Positions 60,051 to 64,000 of a DNA stretch of 64,000 bases are shown piece by piece. Source of the DNA: Actinomadura sp. CNU-125 (GTDB lineage: Bacteria; Actinomycetota; Actinomycetes; Streptosporangiales; Streptosporangiaceae); contig NZ_MKJY01000088.1 in the NCBI RefSeq assembly GCF_001942465.1, positions 1 through 64,000 of the forward strand, in the 5' to 3' direction. The stretch's first letter is position 1. Each line of letters starts with the position of its first letter. A model generated the notes under the pieces. The model worked only from the letters and a program-made list of their open reading frames with translations, searched no databases and was not told the origin of the DNA. The position numbers and the translations under genes were made by a program.

Positions 60051-61174
60051 ATGACATCGGAGATCGTCACCAGCAACTTCCCCCGGAACCACATCGTCGA
60101 GTTCGGCGGGCTGCCCGTACTGGACGCGGTTCGTCGCGGGGGAGCTGGGACCTGCGGGAGAACGCGGCGAAGGTGCCTGCCGGGCGGGGCGAGCCCGTCC
60201 CGGACGTGCTCGTGCCCGCCGTGGAGACGGACGCCGCGCGCCTGCGGGCCGCGCTCCGCGAGCCGGGCTCGGTGGCCTGGTGGCTGCCGCTCGTGTCGTG
60301 GACGGACGACGGGTTCCGCCACGCCGACGACCACCTGCGAGACCTCGTGGAGCGGGTCGACGGCGCGGACGTCACGGCGCTCGTCCTCGGCGGGACGTTC
60401 GACCACGCGCGGGTGGAGACCGACGCGGCGCGGCCGATCACCACGGCCCGTCCGCAGATCTTCGTCGGCCCGGCCGGGGACCCGTACGTGCAGGACGACA
60501 ACGTCGTGCTGCCCGACGCCGTCGAGGCGCTGACGCGGCGGGCCGCGGACTTCCCGAACCTGCGGGCGCTGTTCGTCGGGGAGATCGACGACTCCCAGAT
60601 CTTCGCGTGCGCGGAGGTCGACGCGGCGCCGCTGCTGGAGGCGCTGCCCGGCCTCACCGAATTCGTGGTGTGCCTCCAGTACGCGTTGCGGTTCCGGCTT
60701 CCGGAACACGCCGGGCTGCGTCGGCTGGAGTTCCATGGTGTCCTGCTCCCGGACGAGGTCGAGGGGGTCGCCGCGTGCCGGCTGCCCGCGCTGGAGCGCC
60801 TGGAGATGTGGTCGTCGGAGGACTTCGGCGACGAGCAGCTCCCGGAGGAGCGGGACGCCTTCGACGTGCTCTTCCACAGCGACACGATGCCCCGCCTCCG
60901 GCATCTGGGGCTCCGCGAGTTCACCTTCGTCGGCGAGATGCTCGCGCAGCTCGCGGCCTCGCCGCTGCTCGCCCGGCTGGAGAGCCTCGACGTGTCCCGC
61001 GGCGTCCTCACCGATGAGGGGGCGCGGGTGCTGCTGGAGGACGCGGGGTTCCGCGGGCTCGCCCGGCTCGACCTGCGGCACCACTACATGTCCGCGGGCA
61101 TGGCCGAGCGGGTCCGCGCGACGCTCGCCGAGGCGGGCGTGGACGTCGACGTCAGCGACGGGCGGCGAGCCTGA
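60051..61174 (+). CDS. STM4015-like leucine-rich-repeat protein (one frameshift)
   Basis: The N-terminus MTSEIVTSNFPRNHIVEFGG, then LPVLDA, is followed in the frame one base back by SSRGSWDLRENAAKVPAGRG and then about 330 residues with leucine-rich repeats: LRHLGLREFTFVGEMLAQLA, LLARLESLDVSRGVLTDEGA and FRGLARLDLRHHYMSAGMAE. The break lies near 60130. The start, WDLRE and the LRR C-terminus match the STM4015 family, usually found with STM4011-4014 genes, but none of those are here. GGAGAG lies before the ATG at 60051. The function is unknown. Confidence 0.82.
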
Positions 61175-61183
61175 CGGCGTCCG

Positions 61184-61819
61184 TCATTTCTTGCCGAGCG
61201 CGAGCGCTTTCAGTTCGGCGAGTTCGCCGCGGTAGGCGTTGACGTCGCAATGGCCCGAGATGCCGGTGACCTTGCCGCTGGAGGAGAACTGCAGGATCGA
61301 GATCGGCTCCCCGCCGAACTTCTTCCACCACGAGTCCTTGACCTTCTGGTAGAGCGACTCCGGTTTTCCCGACCCGGACACGTAGTGGGACTGCCAGATC
61401 GTGTCGAAGAAGTCGAGGTCGGGGCGTCCGGTCTTCTTCCAGTACCAGCGGGGGTAGTAGCCGATCACCGGGTGATCATCGGTGCGCTGCTTGAACTCGT
61501 TCACCCAGGCGCGGGCGGTCTCGCCGTCCGCGCCGGACGCCTCCACGTCCAGCGCGACGGCCAGGTGCGACACGTCGCCGGCCTTGTCGAGGAAGTAGCG
61601 GGCCTGGTCGCCGCCGTTCCCGCCGTGCAGGAAGTGGTACGCGCCGGGCAGGAAGTCGTCGCCGAGGTCCTTCATGCCGTCGAGGTTGTGGTCCCATGTC
61701 GGGTTCGTGTAGTCGGTGGACTCGGTCACCTTGGAGAAGCCGAAGCGGACGCCGTCGCGGTGGATGTCCTTCCAGTCGGGCTTTCCCTGGTAACTCGCGA
61801 CATCGACTCCGAAGATCAA
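61184..61819 (-). CDS. Glycoside hydrolase family 25 muramidase-like protein
   Basis: The 211-residue protein begins FGVDVASYQGKPDWKDIHRD (catalytic-barrel strand with Asp), continues FGFSKVTESTDYTNPTWDHN and AVALDVEASGADGETARAWV (the acidic pair DVE), then HPVIGYYPRWYWKKTGRP, and ends ILQFSSSGKVTGISGHCDVN. This is the GH25 pattern of N-acetylmuramidases that cleave peptidoglycan. There is no signal peptide. TTG 61819 has GGGAGG upstream. Export by another route or by lysis would be needed for wall access. A phage origin is possible but no phage genes are adjacent. Confidence 0.9.
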   Translation of the reverse strand: MIFGVDVASYQGKPDWKDIHRDGVRFGFSKVTESTDYTNPTWDHNLDGMKDLGDDFLPGAYHFLHGGNGGDQARYFLDKAGDVSHLAVALDVEASGADGETARAWVNEFKQRTDDHPVIGYYPRWYWKKTGRPDLDFFDTIWQSHYVSGSGKPESLYQKVKDSWWKKFGGEPISILQFSSSGKVTGISGHCDVNAYRGELAELKALALGKK

Positions 61820-61942
61820 CGTGCCTCCCGGGGGATGAGGGCGGGTCGTTCTTTTGGCTGCCGTTTTGGCTACGTTAAGTAGCTACCCGTGTTCTCCGTG
61901 TCGCTATCGTGATGTTTCTGTGTCGCCGCCCGGCGGGAGCCG

Positions 61943-62935
61943 TCAGACGGTCACGACGATCTTGCCCACCTGCCCGCCCGCCTCCATGTGCCGGTGGGCG
62001 GCGGCGATCTCGTCGAGGGGGAACACCCGGTCGACGACCGGACGGAACGCGCCCGTGCGCAGCCCGGACGCGACGAACGCCTCGGCCCGGCGCAGCCGTC
62101 CGGGATCGGTCGTGACCTCGAACAGGGTGTAGACGCGCATGTTCAGCGCGGGCATGCCGAGGTCGAACCCCGGGTACGGGGTCGGTTCGCCGCTGAGCGC
62201 CCCGTAGAGCAGGAGCGTGCCGCCGGGCGCGACGGCCCGGCCGAGGTCCAGCACGCCGGGGCCCGCGACGGCGTCGAAGACCAGCTCGGCGCCGCGTCCG
62301 CCGGTCAGGCCGAGCACCCGGTCGGCGACGTCCTCCCGCCCGGTGACGATCACCTCGGACGCCCCGGCGCGCAGGAGCGCGTCCCGTTTGGCGTCCGTGC
62401 GGGTGGTGGCGACGGGCGTCGCGCCGATCCGGTTCGCGATCTGGACGGCGGCGAGGCCCACGCTGCTGGACGCGGCGGTGATCACGACCGTGTCGCCGGG
62501 GCGCACGCCGCCGACCTCGATCAACGCCCCGTAGGCCGTCACGTACGGCATCCACACCGCGGCGCCCCGCACCGCGTCGAGCCCGTCCGGCCGGCGCAGC
62601 ACCGCGGCCGCCGGGACGATCGCCTGCTCGGCGTAGACGGTGTGGTCGTTCATCGAGAACGCGGGGACGACGCCGACCGCCTCGCCGACGGCGACGTTCG
62701 TGACGTCCGGGCCGACGGCCTCGACGATCCCGGCGGCCTCGGCGCCGAGTCCGGCGGGGAACCGCCGCACCGCTTCGATGTAGTCGCCGCTGCGGAAGAG
62801 GAGTTCGGCGCGGTTGATCCCGATGGCCTCCACCCGGATGCGCACTTCGCCTGGGCCGGGCTCGCCGACCTCGACGTCCTCCAGGCGGAGCACGTCCGGG
62901 CCGCCGTACTCGTGGAAACGCACCGTCCTGGCCAT
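61943..62935 (-). CDS. Zinc-independent alcohol dehydrogenase/quinone oxidoreductase (MDR family)
   Basis: The 330-residue protein has VRFHEYGGPDVLRLEDVEVG, VRIRVEAIGINRAELLFRSG, GLGAEAAGIVEAVG and the NADPH site DTVVITAASSSVGLAAVQIA. No zinc-ligand cluster is seen. ATG 62935 with AAGGGA upstream is chosen over the ATG at 62974. It diverges from an ArsR-type regulator with a TCAAA/TTTGA palindrome between them, so it is probably induced by a small electrophile or solvent sensed by that regulator. Confidence 0.9.
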   Translation of the reverse strand: MARTVRFHEYGGPDVLRLEDVEVGEPGPGEVRIRVEAIGINRAELLFRSGDYIEAVRRFPAGLGAEAAGIVEAVGPDVTNVAVGEAVGVVPAFSMNDHTVYAEQAIVPAAAVLRRPDGLDAVRGAAVWMPYVTAYGALIEVGGVRPGDTVVITAASSSVGLAAVQIANRIGATPVATTRTDAKRDALLRAGASEVIVTGREDVADRVLGLTGGRGAELVFDAVAGPGVLDLGRAVAPGGTLLLYGALSGEPTPYPGFDLGMPALNMRVYTLFEVTTDPGRLRRAEAFVASGLRTGAFRPVVDRVFPLDEIAAAHRHMEAGGQVGKIVVTV

Positions 62936-62995
62936 CGCGCATCGTCCCTTCGGGGGTCTCGGGGGGCTCAGCAAAGCGCACTGGTACGATCGCTG

Positions 62996-63006
62996 TCAAA
63001 CTTTGA
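62996..63006. promoter_or_regulatory. ArsR-type operator between oxidoreductase and regulator
   Basis: TCAAACTTTGA (62996-63006) is a perfect dyad around one base, and AGTTTGAT recurs at 63017-63024. The region GATAGTCGTCGTAGTTTGAT between the divergent genes is the most AT-rich part of the gap and should hold both promoters. Confidence 0.55.
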
Positions 63007-63044
63007 TAGTCGTCGTAGTTTGATCAGTGTCGTACGATGGGCGG

Positions 63045-63392
63045 ATGCCGACACGACGCAGCGAGCGGGAGCGCGTGCCGCCCCACCCGGACGTCCGGAC
63101 GGTCCCGCTGCAGCGGGTCCTCGACGCGCTCGTCGACCCGGTGCGGCGCCTGATCGTCGGCGAACTGGACGCGGCGGGCCGCGACCTGGCGTGCGGCGCG
63201 ATCGACCTGCCGGTCAGCAGGTCGACGGCGACGCACCACTTCCACGTGCTGCGCGAGGCGGGCCTGATCCGGCAGTACTACGTCGGCACGTCCCGCATGA
63301 ACGCGCTGCGCCGCGACGAGTTCGACGAGGCGTTCCCCGGGCTGCTCGCGGCACTGATCGCCGCCGACCGGCGAGCGGCGGACCGAACGTGA
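63045..63392 (+). CDS. ArsR family winged-helix regulator
   Basis: The 115-residue protein has the ArsR HTH: LDALVDPVRRLIVGELDAAG, DLPVSRSTATHHFHVLREAG and LIRQYYVGTSRMNALRRDEF. No metal-binding Cys motif is present, so it probably senses an organic ligand or redox state like other regulators paired with MDR oxidoreductases. ATG 63045 follows GGGCGG; a frame from 63027 lacks a better site. It likely represses itself and the divergent oxidoreductase. Confidence 0.9.
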   Translation: MPTRRSERERVPPHPDVRTVPLQRVLDALVDPVRRLIVGELDAAGRDLACGAIDLPVSRSTATHHFHVLREAGLIRQYYVGTSRMNALRRDEFDEAFPGLLAALIAADRRAADRT

Positions 63393-63416
63393 GCCGCACG
63401 TGAGCCGCACGTGAAA

Positions 63417-63447
63417 GGGGCCGTCCACCCGGTGGGTGGACGGCCCC
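63417..63447. terminator. Bidirectional hairpin terminator between ArsR and YceI genes
   Basis: A perfect 14-bp stem (GGGGCCGTCCACCC pairing with GGGTGGACGGCCCC) with a 3-base loop lies 24 bp after the ArsR stop and 21 bp after the convergent YceI stop. It has AAA on the left but no long T-run. Confidence 0.88.
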
Positions 63448-63468
63448 TCGTCGCGCGGGAGGCGCGGG

Positions 63469-64000
63469 TCAGGCCCGGACGGCCTGGATCTCGAGCTGGA
63501 TGTCGACCTTGTCGCCGAGCAGGGCCTTGTCACCGCTCAGCGGAACGTTGAACTCGACGCCCCAGTCGCGGCGGTTGATCTGCGTGCTGGCGGAGAAGCC
63601 GACGCGGGTGCCGCCCCACGGGTCCTCGCCGACGCCGTGGTACTCGACTTCGAGGGTGACCGGGCGGGTGACGCCGCGGATCGTCAGCTCGCCGTCGACG
63701 TAGTGGTCGCCGCCCTCGGAGCGGACGCCCTTGGTGGCGAACGTCATCGTGGGGTGGTTCTCGACGTCGAGCACGTCCGAGGACCGGACGTGGCCGTCCC
63801 GGTCGGCGTTGCGGGTGTCGATCGACGCCATCTTGATCTCGGCGGTCGCGGTCGTGTCGGCCAGCTCCTCGGCCACCTGCACGGCGCCGGAGAAGTCGGT
63901 GAACGAGCCCCGCACCTTCGTCATCAGGTGGCGGATCGAGAACGTGACCTCGGAGTGGGACGGGTCGATGTTCCAGGTTCCGGCGGTCAGTTCGGGCGCG
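63469..64000 (-). CDS. YceI family protein, N-terminus cut by window edge
   Basis: About 177 residues are visible, from TAGTWNIDPSHSEVTFSIRH through VRGSFTDFSGAVQVAEELAD, IDTRNADRDGHVRSSDVLDV and ELTIRGVTRPVTLEVEYHGV to ALLGDKVDIQLEIQAVRA. These are the strands of the YceI lipocalin-like barrel, which binds polyisoprenoids or similar amphiphiles. WNIDPSHSEVTFSIRH is near the N-terminus of family members, so only a few residues are missing. No signal peptide is seen in the part present. Confidence 0.93.
   Translation of the reverse strand, partial: APELTAGTWNIDPSHSEVTFSIRHLMTKVRGSFTDFSGAVQVAEELADTTATAEIKMASIDTRNADRDGHVRSSDVLDVENHPTMTFATKGVRSEGGDHYVDGELTIRGVTRPVTLEVEYHGVGEDPWGGTRVGFSASTQINRRDWGVEFNVPLSGDKALLGDKVDIQLEIQAVRA

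Noticed and set aside
1-64000. tRNA, rRNA and riboswitch genes
   Set aside because: No cloverleaf-like or rRNA-like stretch was recognised by eye; short structured RNAs could be missed without a covariance search.

Overview
The window is about 64 kb of very GC-rich, gene-dense DNA from a filamentous actinomycete. The strong third-position GC bias, many GTG and TTG starts, and lineage-typical families (XRE-DUF5753 with DUF397, DUF6461, the S-adenosyl methyltransferase family with the SARIWNYLLGGKDNYP signature, DUF899, STM4015) fit Streptosporangiales, perhaps a Thermomonosporaceae/Actinomadura-like organism. The placement is inferred from gene content only. No rRNA, tRNA, CRISPR array, integrase or transposase was seen.

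Left part (1-9.8 kb): the 5' part of a DHA2-type MFS exporter faces left. To its right is a one-module type I polyketide synthase (ACP-KS-AT-DH-KR-ACP-carrier-like-TE), then crotonyl-CoA carboxylase/reductase (ccr), the enzyme that makes ethylmalonyl-type extender units, and a strong hairpin terminator. This looks like a small self-contained polyketide or branched acyl locus.

9.9-33.8 kb is regulatory and housekeeping: PucR and GntR regulators, a Nudix hydrolase, an operon of OmpR regulator, histidine kinase and DUF4173 membrane protein, a GCS2 ligase, an orphan histidine kinase, and a TetR/flavin monooxygenase pair. Next is a block with a PopR/ClgR-like regulator ending in YALAA beside two clpP genes, one lacking the catalytic serine. 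A near-identical 26-bp repeat bounds this block, as if it had been inserted between a TetR gene and its quinone oxidoreductase target. Then come a DrrAB-type ABC exporter with a DUF4097 protein, a tandem GNAT and a LysR regulator.

33.8-42.3 kb is the most striking region. A four-gene leftward operon (prenyl diphosphate synthase, P450, A-PCP-C NRPS, WS/DGAT-type acyltransferase) diverges from a class I terpene synthase. A similar dyad lies in front of each transcript. The gene set suggests a terpenoid that is oxidised, then joined to an aminoacyl unit and perhaps acylated. I do not recognise the combination.

42.3-64 kb: a hydrolase remnant, an HxlR regulator, a 1093-residue proline-rich secreted protein, a TetR/SDR pair, a developmental-type HATPase/XRE/DUF397 group, then DUF899, hydrolase, WYL, DinB and VOC genes, a MMPL exporter with its TetR and a DUF4097 lipoprotein, a siderophore-interacting protein, MerR, aquaporin, STM4015 protein, GH25 muramidase, an ArsR/oxidoreductase pair and a partial YceI gene.

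Thirteen genes are interrupted by frameshifts whose downstream part continues the same protein family with its motifs intact. Many are explained by a single missing G or C. I treat these as probable sequence errors, so each such gene is annotated as one CDS with the break positions stated.
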